The translations under genes were made by a program, and so were the position numbers. The notes under the pieces were generated by a model. That model saw nothing but the letters and a program-made list of their open reading frames with translations, was not told the DNA's origin and did not search any database. Of a stretch of DNA of 64,000 bases, positions 44,561 to 55,975 are shown one piece after another. The stretch's first letter is position 1. Each line of letters opens with the position of its first letter. The stretch is from Narthecium ossifragum (taxonomy: Eukaryota; Streptophyta; Magnoliopsida; Dioscoreales; Nartheciaceae), in assembly GCA_963920575.1 (NCBI GenBank), contig OY986965.1:20378929-20442928 (forward strand), in the 5' to 3' direction.

Positions 44561-45620
44561 CATTTTGTATGGTTCTTTCTTAATACATTATAACAGCCCT
44601 GAAGCATGTGCTGAGATCTTGTCGAAAAGTTCTAAAGCCGATCCAAAGGTCTGGTTATTTTGTCAGTCTTTAGCTTAAATAGTCATGCTGCTGTAAACCA
44701 GATTTTTTGGATTCTTTGATTTGCAGTGGGCCAAGAAGCTGAAGATAATTGCGAAAGAGTTGTAAAAGCTAAAAAATGCTGATGGAATAATTCTTGTAAC
44801 ATTTTTTCTGTCTATTTCTTCTTGCACTTGATATGCTAATTGCTGTAACATCTATTTCTCCTTTTTCTTTTGAATCGGTATTGCACTTCGAAATATCATG
44901 AAGTTCTTAATTTGAATAACTAATTACCACCTGACCAAGAAGTTTGTCTATTCTTTTAACACAATTTTCTAGTCCAAGGATCTTGTTATATGGAATAATT
45001 CTTGTAACATTTTTTGTCTATTCTTTTAACACAATTTTCTAGTCCAAGGATCTTGTTATATGCTTTAATTATATTTAACAGGAACCTCTTGGTGGAGCAC
45101 ATGCTGATCCCCCCCAGCAGATAAAAATTGTAGTCATTAGGACAATGAATGTATGTGGAGATTGCATAATTACTCTATGGACCACACTATGTTAAGTGCA
45201 TTGTATTCAAGATTATGTTGTGCCTGTACAGGAAGTTTTAGATATGGACACACCAAAGCTATAGAACCATCATATGCTCAAGTTCCGTCAATTTGGAGGC
45301 TTCATAGAAGGTGAAGCTGTGGATTATGCAAAGAAAGTCAACATGAAGAAGAAAGAGGAACCTATTGTTCATCAGGAAGAGGTTGCAGTTTCTTGATTTG
45401 GAGATGGAGGTTGAAAATTTGAAACACAAATAGAGAAATAGAAAACCCATTCACAATTTGAATCTGGAAAAAGAAAAGGTGATAAAGAAAAGAAGGTCTG
45501 AAGAAAAAAGAGAAGGGAAGTGTGCTCTAAAGAAGAACATAGCTTCAAATGAAAAGATAAAGAAACAGATGCAGTCAACAGCTGCTTCCGAGATAGAAAG
45601 AAAGAAAAGAGTCTTATGAG
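44561..45620 (+). pseudogene. Intron-containing fragment of plastid acetyl-CoA carboxylase carboxyltransferase subunit alpha
   Basis: Four successive exons translate to the C-terminal catalytic part of the alpha-carboxyltransferase (CAC3/accA). About 44595-44649: SPEACAEILSKSSKADPK. 44727-44795: WAKKLKIIAKEL, a stop, then KLKNADGIIL. 45082-45150: EPLGGAHADPPQQIKIVV then IRTMN. From 45232: EVLDMDTPKL, a stop, then HHMLKFRQFGGFIEGEAVD and AKKVNMKKKEEPIV, then a Lys/Glu-rich tail. Exons are bounded by GT and AG at the places where the protein family continues across the junction, so the copy kept its introns and is not retroposed. The N-terminal two-thirds is absent and several stops are present. 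The normal enzyme transfers carboxyl groups from biotin to acetyl-CoA in plastids with the beta subunit (accD). Confidence 0.83.
44953..45062. repeat. Direct duplication within a pseudogene intron
   Basis: TCTATTCTTTTAACACAATT and the following TTCTAGTCCAAGGATCTTG occur twice (near 44955 and 45016), separated by GGAATAATTCTTGTAACATT, which itself copies the exon-intron junction at 44785-44805. Confidence 0.8.
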
Positions 45621-45751
45621 TGAGCCTGATATATTCTAGGAATGATGAGGCAAGGATCCCTAAACATTAAAAAACCTCATCTCAAGGAAAAAAATTCATG
45701 AACCTAAAATGTTTGAAATTTCCACTTTTCAGTTAAAATTGTGAGAGTTAG

Positions 45752-46436
45752 AGATGTAGGACGACCTCCAAGAATCACCACCTAGAAAGTCATCCTCCAA
45801 TCCTAGGAATCACCACCTAGGGAAGCCTTGGGTATCACCACTCAAAAGAGAAGAAACTCATCTTCAATTTTCATTCATCATAACTTGACCCTAATGGCAT
45901 ACAAATCCCTTATTTATAGCATTTTCAAGAGAATAACCATAATAAAAAATCTAAACAAACACCAACCCAAATCCTAAGAAATCAACCCAAATGAGAAACC
46001 GATCCTAACAAATCAAATCAAATTTGAATTCCTTCTAGTTATGGAACTTGCTCCTGCATCATTCTCTACCAGTTGGAGAGAGCTCGTCCGCGAGCTGAAG
46101 TCATTGGCCTCAAAGAGATCTCATCCTCATGCTTGGATAGATAGTTGATGCCGAACAAAGTATAAGAATCACCACTTGGACAATTTTTGAAACATCCTAT
46201 GAATCATCACATAGGATTAGCAAAGTTGATGCCGAATAGCCCCTAAAAATCACCACCTAGAGGACAATCCACCAGCCCTAAGAATCATCACCTAGGGGAA
46301 CCTAGCTCTGATACCAAAAATGATGTAGAACGACCGTCAAGAATCACCACCTGAAAAGTCATCCTCCAACCCTAGGAATCACTGCCTAGGGGAGACTTGG
46401 GCATCACCACCCAAAGGAGAAGAAGCTCCTCTTCAA
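45752..46436 (-). mobile_element. TRIM-like miniature LTR retrotransposon, minus strand
   Basis: Two direct repeats of about 112 bp, TGTAGGACGACCTCCAAG...ATCTTCA (about 45754-45866) and TGTAGAACGACCGTCAAG...CTCTTCA (about 46323-46434), bracket ~450 bp without coding capacity. Just inside the right repeat is GCTCTGATACCA (46304-46315 region), the reverse complement of the tRNA-iMet primer site, so the element reads on the minus strand. The motif AATCACCACCTAGG recurs about ten times across the repeats and the middle. Flanks share a 15-base direct repeat, ATTGTGAGAGTTAGA (about 45736-45750 and 46435-46449), longer than a normal 5-bp LTR duplication. Confidence 0.68.
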
Positions 46437-46449
46437 TTGTGAGAGTTAG

Positions 46450-47130
46450 ATACTCTAATCAACTTCAATAAGGGTACTGTGAGCAATGTGTTTGCCTTTG
46501 CCTACTCTTTCATAAACTTTTGGGTCCTAAATTGTTTGTATGATTAGTTATGCAGGTCTAGGGGTCTCAATAATGTTCAAGTAAGGCTATTGTGGTGGCT
46601 GCCTAGTTGCAGAAAAGCTGACATCTTTGAGAGAATGAATAGCAGATTTGTGACATGGGAAAACAAAAACAGGAAGAACATATCAAGTAATCTTGGCAGT
46701 GCACGGAATATATTGGAGGAACAGCTAAACATAGACAAATTATTAGGAATGGATTCTAAATTACTGCGGCAGTATGCAACAGCCTATGTCTAAACACTTT
46801 CTTGCTGGTAACTTTCAGCTTGTAATATCCATATAAAATTTATAGAGATCATATATAGGTAGCTCCATGCAAGTGTAGGACAGAGAATTTTCCTGACTAT
46901 TAGCGTACTCAGCAGCAAAGATTGTTTCTTTCTCTTTTTCTTTTTTGACTTATTCCAGCTTTAAAACCTTCATGGGCAATCAAAGTTGTCATTTGAAGAA
47001 TATAGCAGTGCATCCAACCAAAGCTGCTTTTTATAAATAGGCAACTATCTTCAATATGGATGTAGGCTAGAAATCATCACTTTATCTTGAATATGAATGT
47101 AGGAATAGACCTCCTTGTAATTTTTATAAT
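46450..47130 (+). other. Unrecognised plus-strand frame and flanks
   Basis: After an acceptor-like TTATGCAG (46549-46556) a frame runs to 46793: at 46590 onward it reads WWLPSCRKADIFERMNSRFV then NILEEQLNIDKLLGMDSKLL, ending RQYATAYV before TAA. It might be the last exon of a broken gene, possibly of the carboxyltransferase pseudogene locus, but I cannot match it to that family. The rest, to 47130, shows nothing. Confidence 0.3.
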
Positions 47131-47454
47131 TAATTGACATAAGGTCCAAAATTGGGTAATTAATCAACGCATAGTCCACTTCATAATTTTTAAAGTGTTT
47201 AGTCCAAAAACAATCGATTATGGTTAGTTTTATTTTTTCCGTGACCAAAACGCCCTTCTAACTGCAGCAACTCAAATCTAATTAGCTTGTAGAGGAAGCA
47301 AGGAGGATCGGTCGGCCATGGATGCTCCGGCCTTGATCAACGGCGAGAATGTTCCGGCGGTCGTCGGCGTCGGTGGAGGGGTCGTGGTGGCTAGGGAGTC
47401 CATCCACCTGGTCGGATTGAGGCGATGGGCGGAGGATTCGGCGAGGTCGACGAC

Positions 47455-47790
47455 GGTGGTGAAAAAGAGAAAAATGAAAGAGAAAGGTGGAGAAGAGGTA
47501 TGTCGGAGGTGTGTCTCACCCGACCTCAGCGACTGCATGCTGGATCCGATGGTCTCCCGCCGTCCTTAGCCAGGTGCTGAATCCGAAGGTGTAAAGAGTA
47601 GAAAAGAGAAAAGAGAAAATGAAAACGTGTAAAGTAGAGAGGTCTGCCTCATCCGTCCTCAGCTGCTGCAGTGCTGAATCCAGTGGCCCCCTGCGGTCCT
47701 CAGTTGTTGTGGTGCTGGATCTGGAGGTGTAAAGAGTAGAAAAGAGAAATGAAATATAGAAAAGTGAAGAGGTCTGCCAGAGGTTGATCG
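47455..47790. repeat. Imperfect tandem repeats, about 130 bp
   Basis: The phrases GGTGTAAAGAGTAGAAAAG and GAGGTCTGCC, and the phrase GCTGGATCC/GCTGAATCC, recur in order near 47480-47580, 47576-47700 and 47710-47780, diverged and with indels. Confidence 0.6.
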
Positions 47791-47952
47791 CTGGCGAGTA
47801 GGTCTCGTTGAAGGTTGGGATCTGGGTTTCTGATGCCTTCTTTCCCATCATAGCTCTCACCTATTCTGAACTCCCACTATGGCATGGCCCCTTAAATCCC
47901 CAGCCCAATAAACCCATCACTTATTTAAAGAAATCAAGGAGCACCACCCACC

Positions 47953-48243
47953 ATGGCCATGGACAGGGTGGTGGAAGGCCTCTGAGCCTGGCCACTGAGG
48001 CCGAGCCCCACGGGGATATCACCGGCTCCATCAAGCGCCTCAAGTCCCTCCTATAGGGATCCCTCTCCCTCCTTCCCATGAACGAGATCTGGACCTGCCT
48101 CCACCTCTCCTCCCTCCTTTTAACCCACTCCCACAACCTCAAGCACGCCCGCTCCCACCTCAAGCGCGCACTGCTGCTCCTCGCCTCCGCCTCCGCCGCC
48201 ATTGACCTCCAGCTCCTCGCCCACTGCCACCACCCCGCCGGCA
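47953..48243 (+). pseudogene. Fragment resembling SCC4/MAU2 cohesin loader, N-terminus
   Basis: After ATG at 47953 the sequence reads VVEGL, then with one base restored to frame SLATEAEPHGDITGSIKRL, a TAG near 48053, then MNEIWTCLHLSSLLLTHSHN, LKHARSHLKRALLLLASAS, and LQLLAHCHH. This follows the start of the plant SCC4 (MAU2) TPR-like protein (EGL...GDI..A.K.LE, then R...LLL.HSHN..HAKSHLER.QLLL). SCC4 loads cohesin on chromosomes with SCC2. Only the first ~95 residues are present, with one frameshift and one stop, so it is a fragment. Another helical-repeat protein is possible. Confidence 0.55.
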
Positions 48244-48670
48244 CCACCGCCCCACTGGATGGTGTGGGATCCGAGTGCGCGCCGGTCGACGAGATCGAGA
48301 TGGGGGTGCGGATCCGAGGATCTGAGGGATTGGGTTTTAGACGGTGGCGATGGTGTCCGGCGGTGAGATCGTGGAGGGAAGGCGATGGGTTGCGTGGATT
48401 ACGAGTGGGAATCAGGAGGCGGGTGGAGTGGTGGCGTCCGGCTCTCTTTTTTCCCTCCAGATCTCTCTCTCTCCCACGTTTCTGTTGCCGCTCTCCACCA
48501 TCGGAACATCGCCAATAGCGTGGTGGAGGTGGCGTCCGACTCCCACGCTTCTGTTGACGCCGTCTGGGGTATTTGCGTCTTTTAGTCCCTTAAGTGGGCT
48601 TAATGGCTTAACAAAAGCCCACATGGACTAAATAATAAATCAAGGGTTCAATTTGGACCCTTGGACCTAT

Positions 48671-50122
48671 AGACCTAATTTTTAAACGTCAAATAGGCAA
48701 CTTATGATCCCAAATTCCTGCTAACTCTCTACTCTCCGCAATTGGTTAAATATTATGCCATTTTGTGCCATTCGAGTCAATAGCACATCAAACTAGGAGG
48801 GAAAGCAACGGGATCTTATCAACCTTTAATCACTCAGTATTTTGGGAGCAACAATGTAGCTTTACGTTGTTGAAAACATAAATGCTCACATTTAATGCTT
48901 CATCTCAAGCAAAGCTCCCAAGACTAAACATATGCCTTTTTTAGAATAAGTTAGTTTGCTCTTACGTAGTGCTAGAAGCATCAACCTGTCTGTGCCTAGG
49001 CAAAAGGAGTATTCTAAAAATAATAAGGTTTAGATTTATTTATTTTTTAATCCTCATTCACACTCTTCCAAATAACTTCACCCTGCATCTATTTGCATCA
49101 ACCTGTCTATGGGATCTTATTTAATGAGTTCATCTTTGTAATCATAATAAGACAGCTTCCTTAGTTTCTTACCATGTTTGGAAGAAAAAATATCTAAAGC
49201 AAATGAAAAAAAAGCTAGGAATATTATGCCACCAAAACTCAACAACCTTAACAAACCATGGTAGAGATAATAACATGTTTACGCGCTTACCTCATCAAAA
49301 TCTATGGCACATTAGATAGCGATTCCTCGAAAGGTCATGAGCAGACAAATTATTTGCCAAAATCAGATCACGTCCAGCGTCATCAAATTTAAAGACGACA
49401 GCAAGGTCCAAAGAACCACCAAATCCTGCGAACGATGCCAAAACTTCAGCATCACGATTGCAAACATAACGGGTATCAACCGTACACAAAAATCTCTCAA
49501 TAGAAGCCAATGGGCACCCAAAAATCTTATGCACACATGATGCGATGGGGTCAAGAAAACCCATCTAAGAACGCCTTCGAAAACACCAAAATCTTGCAGC
49601 AAACTAAATACTCTGTCCAAAAGAAATAGAGGAAATTCCAGTTAAAGAATGAAAATGAATCAAACGAAAACCCAAAATGTGGAATAAGAGGAAAACCCAG
49701 TTAATGAATGTATGAAAAAGAACATAGAGCCAAACCATCAAATTAAGGCTTTAACTGAGTATGACATCAGTCATTTCAAAAAAAGAGCTCCAATTTTCAG
49801 CGGTTGCCATCATTAAAACCATAAAAAAAATCAATAAAAAACCATCGATGATTATGGATGATGATACCATGATTAATGCATGCTTTCGTTGATGGGTTAA
49901 ACATATTTTAACAAGAATAATGTTTACGTAAATTTATACAAAAACAATAAAAAAAAAACCATTGACTACCATATCCTCCATTCTCGAATGCCAAGATCAA
50001 TCATTCTAGTAAAAACCATCAAGAAGCTAGAATTTTAATAAATTTAAGTTACCTGGAAAATATAATTGCTCTAGTCTCTCTCTTAGATTCTTCTTTAGAA
50101 GAAACCAACGACAATTGTGAGA
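48671..50122. other. Mostly non-coding; one possible minus-strand first exon
   Basis: AT-rich sequence. The only candidate is a minus-strand frame at 49564-49295, starting MGFLDPIASCVHKIFGCP and ending near a donor-like GAGGTAAGCG (49285-49294 on the minus strand). It contains no family motif that I recognise, and the remaining exons are not evident. Nothing else is supported. Confidence 0.3.
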
Positions 50123-50254
50123 TATAGTGAAGACTCGATCCTGCGGTGAGATATCGTTCTCCACGTTATAGTGAAGACTCGATCCTGTGGCGAGATATCG
50201 TTCTCCACGTTATAGTGAAGACTCCATCATGTGGCGCAATATCGTTCTCCATGT
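50123..50254. repeat. 44-bp tandem repeat, three units
   Basis: Units start at 50123, 50167 and 50211 with TATAGTGAAGACTCGATCCT and continue GAGATATCGTTCTCCACGT. The first two are nearly identical and the third has drifted. Confidence 0.9.
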
Positions 50255-50850
50255 TATATTCGGTTATTATTTCATTATTAACCGAATTCATGTGCCCATA
50301 CTTGGATCAAAGGAGTCCGGTCATCTGATGTAAGTTTATATAGGGCATGGCCCCTTATAAAATGGGATCATGGGACTAGGTGTGGGCTCGTGCCCCTGAC
50401 ACAGTTATCTTCACTCCCCCATGATCTAAAAAATATAGGTCGATCCCCGCCGGGGCACTACCCCGGACCCCGTCAGCTCTGCGTAGTGCGTCATGATCAG
50501 GTCCGGAACGATCAGGCTTCACAAACTCAACAAGGAAGAGAGAGGGGAGAAAGAGAGGAAAATGTATTAAGCTATTATAAATGTAGAAAAATTGAAAATA
50601 ATTATAAAACTATTATAAATGTAGGAAAATGTATTGAGCCATTGCTTATTTTTCATGTATTGTATTATACTACTTTGACAACTTGTCACTCTGCTTCATA
50701 TAAGAAATGATATTTGACCAATTGGAGATGTTGAATACAAGTGAATATCAACTTTAATTGTTAGTTACATTAGTTAGCTTCAATATATTTCAAATCAAAT
50801 AAGAAACGAACGAAAAACGCCCTAAAAGAAGCCAAACCAGCCTTTCATGG
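50255..50850. other. No gene seen
   Basis: Mixed sequence. 50430-50480 is GC-rich and can fold on itself (CCCCGCCGGGG, then CCCCGGACCCCG). ATTATAAATGTAG is duplicated at about 50573-50585 and 50610-50622. No reading frame is supported. Confidence 0.4.
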
Positions 50851-50855
50851 CCGGT

Positions 50856-50905
50856 TTGCCGACGTACCGGTCTGGTACGCACCATACCGGCGGTACGAAA
50901 ATCCA
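50856..50905. repeat. GTACCGG-rich motif cluster
   Basis: GACGTACCGGTCTGGTACG followed by CACCATACCGGCGGTACG: a short palindrome-like cluster of the kind dispersed widely in some plant genomes. The element class is unknown. Confidence 0.4.
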
Positions 50906-50939
50906 TGGTCACAAGGTCAACATCAGCACCAAAATTTTT

Positions 50940-52125
50940 ACCTCATGATGGCACCAAGAGACCCCAATCGCCCGGCCTGCACGCCACGGCATGCCCACAC
51001 ATGCCTGCGAACCACCCGCGCGCCACCCGTGTCACACCCACGCGCCACCTGCACGCCGATCCGTCCCTTGACCAGCCCTCCTTCGTCTTCCTTGCACCAA
51101 CTCAAGCACACATAAAAAAACACACGAATATGGGTAAAGGGATGAGATCCAAACTCTTTTATTGACCAATGATCACAAGAGCACTATTCTCACGCCCCCA
51201 ACCCTTAGAGTACAATCACTCTCAATACAAGAAGCTCTCGACCAAAAACCCTAAAATCTCGCCTCACAATACCAATGTAGACGACGACTCTCTCTTAGGA
51301 TCTCCCTCTAGATCCCGTGATCCCCTAAATCCTGGCTCTCTCTAGATCTCCCTCTCTCCAGATGCCCCAACATCTGGCCAGCCTCCTCCTCATATAGAGG
51401 AGGCGGTCAAGACTTTCCTTCATAGAGAAGTCTCCTAATACAAGCCAAAGTTCGATGGCTTCATAATTATCCAAGCACCAATCAGCCAATCAACAAAGCT
51501 CATTACCTTGTCGGACTTCCACTTGGGTTAGGACTTGCCAAAGATAGCCATGATCCAAAACTACCGCACCATGACTTGGAATAGGACTCCAGTTCTATTC
51601 TTGCGTGCCACGCATCTTTCCTCCACGCCAAAACTCCTCTTTTTCGCGTCAAAACTACCCAAGGATTGAGTCCTAATGGAACTCCAACTTTTGCATGCTC
51701 AGAATTGCCTCAACGGCCAACCGCGTCAAGCTTGGCGCGCCAAGTCCTAGCCGAACTTGGACTCAGACTCGGCCGCCAATGCGCGTCGCACCACGCGCTT
51801 TTGCGCCGGTGCATGCTCTCTACATGTGCGCGCCCCGCACGCGTGCCTGGCACACTCTGCTACACATGCCTGGCATGCTCTACCGCGCATCCCGCTCGCC
51901 TAACTCGTGCCACCATGCCATCTTCCAAGACTGCCACACCATTGTTGGAGAGATGCCTGTTAGCTCATCTTGGCTTGTTTTGCTCCACTATCATGACATG
52001 TTTTTGGCTTGCTGTCATCCTCCATGACTCGTGGTGTCTACCCCGTGTCATGGCTTTGACCCCTTGGCCGTGCCACCTCAAGATGACCCAAGCCAAGGCC
52101 GTGTGAGGGGCTCACAGCCCTGACA
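50940..52125 (-). repeat. Probable LTR-derived block, minus strand
   Basis: On the minus strand it starts TGTCAGGGCTGTGAGCCCC at 52125, has a TATA-like CTCTATATGAGG near 51400 and, downstream, CAATAAAAGAGTTTGG (51170-51155), a polyadenylation-like signal. That spacing suits a promoter and R region of an LTR. The left end is not defined and no target duplication was found. The His/Cys/Pro-rich frames on both strands (for example 51666-52106) are low-complexity shadows of the GC-rich sequence. Confidence 0.5.
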
Positions 52126-53194
52126 GTAGGTAATCTGATTTTGGCATTGTATGTAGAATTAATTTCCAAATCAGTTGCTTGCCACTGTTTATATTCCCAT
52201 TTAAGCTCCACGCTAAAAACCGGCTTTTCTATTGCAATCAATGTCTTGGAGTTTTAGATTACAGGAGTCATCACTTCCTAGGAACTTGTGGTAGATACCT
52301 AAAGTTTGGCTATCAAATGTCACGCCAGAAAATGATGACTTGATTATTGTTCTTAGTATTCTGTGTTTCTTCTTTTTTTTGTATATTTAGTGCTAGCATG
52401 TGTCTTATATATTACATCTAATCATTAAATTGAGATACAAAATTATGCATGCCATAAAGTTTGTAATGCCTTTCTCAAAAGTTGAACTTGTAGCTCATAC
52501 TTGGACTGCATAGAAGTTCTTATAAGTTTAGGACGATGTTTAAACATATTTGCATTTTGATAGTCAATAAATTAGCAGGATCTTAATTGGGACTCTAATA
52601 ACACATGGTCTTTCCCAACGGATGACATGCACTTTAGCATTGTAGATATAAACATGTGAAGAAATGTAAAGCCTGGAGACATGGCATACTACAATAATGA
52701 CAAAGATAAACTTAAAGAGAACAGATTAAGTACCTGCAGAAACAGGGATGAAAGATTTGGCTCCCAATAAAATAATGCGTAAAAATGGAACTACCTACAA
52801 CAAGAGAAAAATTTAGAAGCTTCACGGCATAATGGTAGAATGGAAAAAGTGACTGATATGAAAATATTTACGGGGCACTATAATTAGAGATCTAAGATGT
52901 GATAACATGGACGCCATATATATGGATTAAAAATCTCTTACCTCAAGGATGGCCTAGACATGAACTCGCTTGGTTCCTCCGACTCGACCTGGCTGTAGAC
53001 GCAGCATGTGTTCTGAAAACAAAGAGAACAAGGAATTAGCAAAAGCAAGTGGAATGCGTGCAACGGAGTAAACAGGAACATCCCGGCGCATAGTAACCAA
53101 TCAAAACCAATGATGGATGTCAGTGACGACAGAAGTTATGGGAACTCAATCGGAAGAAGCAAATTTTTGAAGACTGATTGGACCCATCCCACGT

Positions 53195-53600
53195 ACTTTG
53201 ATTAACTTCTGGAGCTAGTCGAGTTGATTATTCATTAAATAAATGGTGCTTTGGCATCTAAAACAGCATACTCTTTGATCCCAAGCAAAGATGAAATCAT
53301 TAAACAATACTTAGGCTAGTGAATTTACCCAAAACATCAAAGAAAACTGTTTTTTCTGACTTCAAAGTCGGGCAGCAGCCACTTCTAAAGAATCTGGAGC
53401 AATTTGGGATGGTTGGTCATGCAATAAAAAGCAGGTTCGCATGCCCAAAAAACTGGTCTTTAATCATATGAAGAAAGTGATTAGCAACGTTTCGTGCTTG
53501 CAGTGTCCCTCGCTTAAACAGTAAAGAGAGCTTGAGCTGCAGTATAGTTTGACAGGAACAGCCTATCAAAACACCACATTTTTTAAATTCATGAGCATAT
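53195..53600. repeat. Segmental duplication, copy 1
   Basis: It matches 55592-55960 through most of its length: TTTGATTAACTTCTGG, then TTTGATCCCAAGCAAAGATG, CCCAAAACATCAAAGAAAAC, GAGCAATTTGGGATGGTTGG and GTAGTTTGACAGGAA-like phrases in the same order and orientation. Confidence 0.88.
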
Positions 53601-55591
53601 AGTATCTTGAGAGGGGGTGTGGGCTGTTGGAAAGAGCATAAATAGATTGCAAAAAATCCATGAATTTAATGAGACATATTGCAGATCAACATATTTAGCA
53701 TGATTTTAATGATCACAAAAGTAAATCACATCCATCACACATACGCAAAAGAATTTTAACGTCGAAAAACCTTCAGTTCTTTTTTTACGAAAAGGAAGAA
53801 ATGATATAAGAAAACAAAGCATACCGGGTGGTTAGGAGAACTTTGCACCAATGACACCAGTTTCATGCAGGAAAAATATGTTACAGAGAGCTTTGGAAAG
53901 TCGGCTGCACCGTTTCTCTCCTGGGAAAAAGATGAATTACAGCAACATAAAATTGAATCAGCTAAATATAAACACGAAGACAGTGGAAAACAAAGTAGAA
54001 ACTACTAAAGGTTCTTGAGGTATACCAATTCCTTCCAATGCATCCAAGGAATGGAGTCCAATAGGAGAAACAACTCCAACCTATGTTACCAAAAAAAAAA
54101 AATTATATAGCAAATTAGGAGCAGTAGATCAAGAAAATCAACATTATAAGTTGAAGATAGAAGAGACCAAAAAATTAAGGAAAAAAAGTACAGCAGAATA
54201 CTGGATACCAAGAAATGAAACATCCATCTAAATATCTAATACTGGACTAACTTTCTCATGAGTCATGATATGTACATATGAGATAAACAAAAGGGTGCTG
54301 AAAATTACAATAGCTTTTATGTCCAGGAAACTCGAAGTAATCCATTTTCAATGTGCCCTTTATTAGAATAACTCATGCTTGGATCTTAAAAGCTTGAAAC
54401 TTTTTTTTTTTTGGAGCAATTGAGCCAAATGGCTAACCCAAAAGCAAGAAAATACAAAACTACAACAACTAAGCTACAGACTAACTACAGCAACAGCAAA
54501 AACACAAAACAACAAAAGCTGGAGAAATATTTTTTCGAAAGTGTGGCATGTTGTTGGCATTGATATGCAGAATCAACCAAGAGTAAAGGTGCATTGATAT
54601 ATTTGGGAAAGGTCAGAGGATAAAGATGCAATCATTCTTTGGCACATCAAGAATAAGAAAGTATACTCTCTTGTTCATCACCTTATCTTTGCTATATATG
54701 CAGTTTCATAGAAGTTTCAGAGTCACAATGAATGATGAAAATAAATTTGATGGGATTGAAAATAAATATGCAAAGCAACAATTGGCTGCTTGATATCCAT
54801 GTACTTGTAGGAGGGTCCAAGAGGCTTCTTAACCTAGCTTCTTAGAGACAATCTAAACCTCATTAGACTTTCCATTGCTTTAAATTTTATAATAACCAAC
54901 ATAAGCTAATTTATGTCACAGAGTTGAACCAATATTGGAGTGCCTTCAAAACATAGATGAAGTTAGTTTCTACATCACATAAAGTTTAATAAAGAGAGAA
55001 AGTTGTCGCAAAGTAATTGATTAAACATCATAAATAAGCAGAAACTTTTAGGAAACATAAACTTTTAGGAATAAAACCTAGTGTCTTTGCTCTGCCGATT
55101 GCAGCTCCACTTTTAGGAAATAAACCTAGTGTCTAGGTGGTTCAGTGAATAATCGTTTTCTCGCACAACATGCATTAGTTAACCGATATAAACTAATTAA
55201 GCAACCAAAAAAACAAAGGTATTAAATTAACTGAGGCTTTTATCAAGGTCTTCAAAGAATGTGATTTAACTGGTTCGAAGGTATTAAATTATTGGGAACC
55301 TCACCGACGGTGATCGGCCGGTGACAAGAACAGAAAAAAAAAACAAAGGAACAAGAACAAATTACAGCCCAAAGAATAAAATTTTTCCATTCATATTTTC
55401 AGTTCTTCATTAATGACTCGATCCTTCGAACTTGCAGAATAGAAAATTCGAGTATTCAGTCCATCAGCAGATTAAGAAAGAACTACCGGGAAGAGTTCTA
55501 ATTGGCCACATTAATTACATACACGATGGCACATTCTAACTCATCATAACTCGAAGAAGAAAGTTGTTCTTTAGTATATAAACATGACAAT

Positions 55592-55975
55592 AGCACTTTG
55601 ATTAACTTCTGGGGCAAGGAAAGCTGATTATTCATCAAATAAATTGTGCTTTCGCATCTAAAACAACACACATTTTGATCCCAAGCAAAGATGGAATCAT
55701 TAAACAATAGTTAGGCTAATTCACCCAAAACATCAAAGAAAACTGATTTTCCTGACTTCAAAGTTGTGCAGAAGCCACTTTCAAAGAATATGGAGCAATT
55801 TGGGATGGTTGGTCATGCAATAAAAGGCAATTTCGCAACGTTTCGTAATTATCAATGTTTCATGCTTGCAGTGCCCCTTGCTTAAGCAGAAAAGAGAGCT
55901 TGAACTGCAGTGTAGTTTGACAGGAAGAGACTATCAAAACAACACATTTTTGACAATTCATGAGCCTATAATCTT
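55592..55975. repeat. Segmental duplication, copy 2
   Basis: Second copy of the block at 53195-53600, in the same orientation and about 2.4 kb apart. It lies immediately beyond the candidate last exon at 56010-56088, so it may be a duplicated 3' flank of a gene. Confidence 0.88.

Larger units (their letters stand above)
47136..48670. mobile_element. GC-rich composite block with AT-rich, loosely inverted ends (Pack-type candidate)
   Basis: A GC-rich core (47290-48580) is enclosed by AT-rich ends that are loosely inverted copies: left AAGGTCCAAAATTGGGTAAT...CATAGTCCAC (47141-47181), right (read inward) AGGGTCCAAATTGAACCCTT...TTTAGTCCATG (48663-48622). The core holds an SCC4/MAU2-like gene fragment and an array of imperfect repeats. 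This is the appearance of a Pack-type DNA transposon that captured gene fragments, but a target duplication was not found. Confidence 0.4.

Noticed and set aside
50123..50254. CRISPR-like array
   Set aside because: Three contiguous 44-bp units without spacers in plant nuclear DNA: an ordinary tandem repeat.
51666..52106. 146-codon plus-strand frame rich in Cys, His and Pro
   Set aside because: The minus strand here has LTR features (TATA-like and polyadenylation-like signals), the frame has no domain and overlaps another equally long frame.
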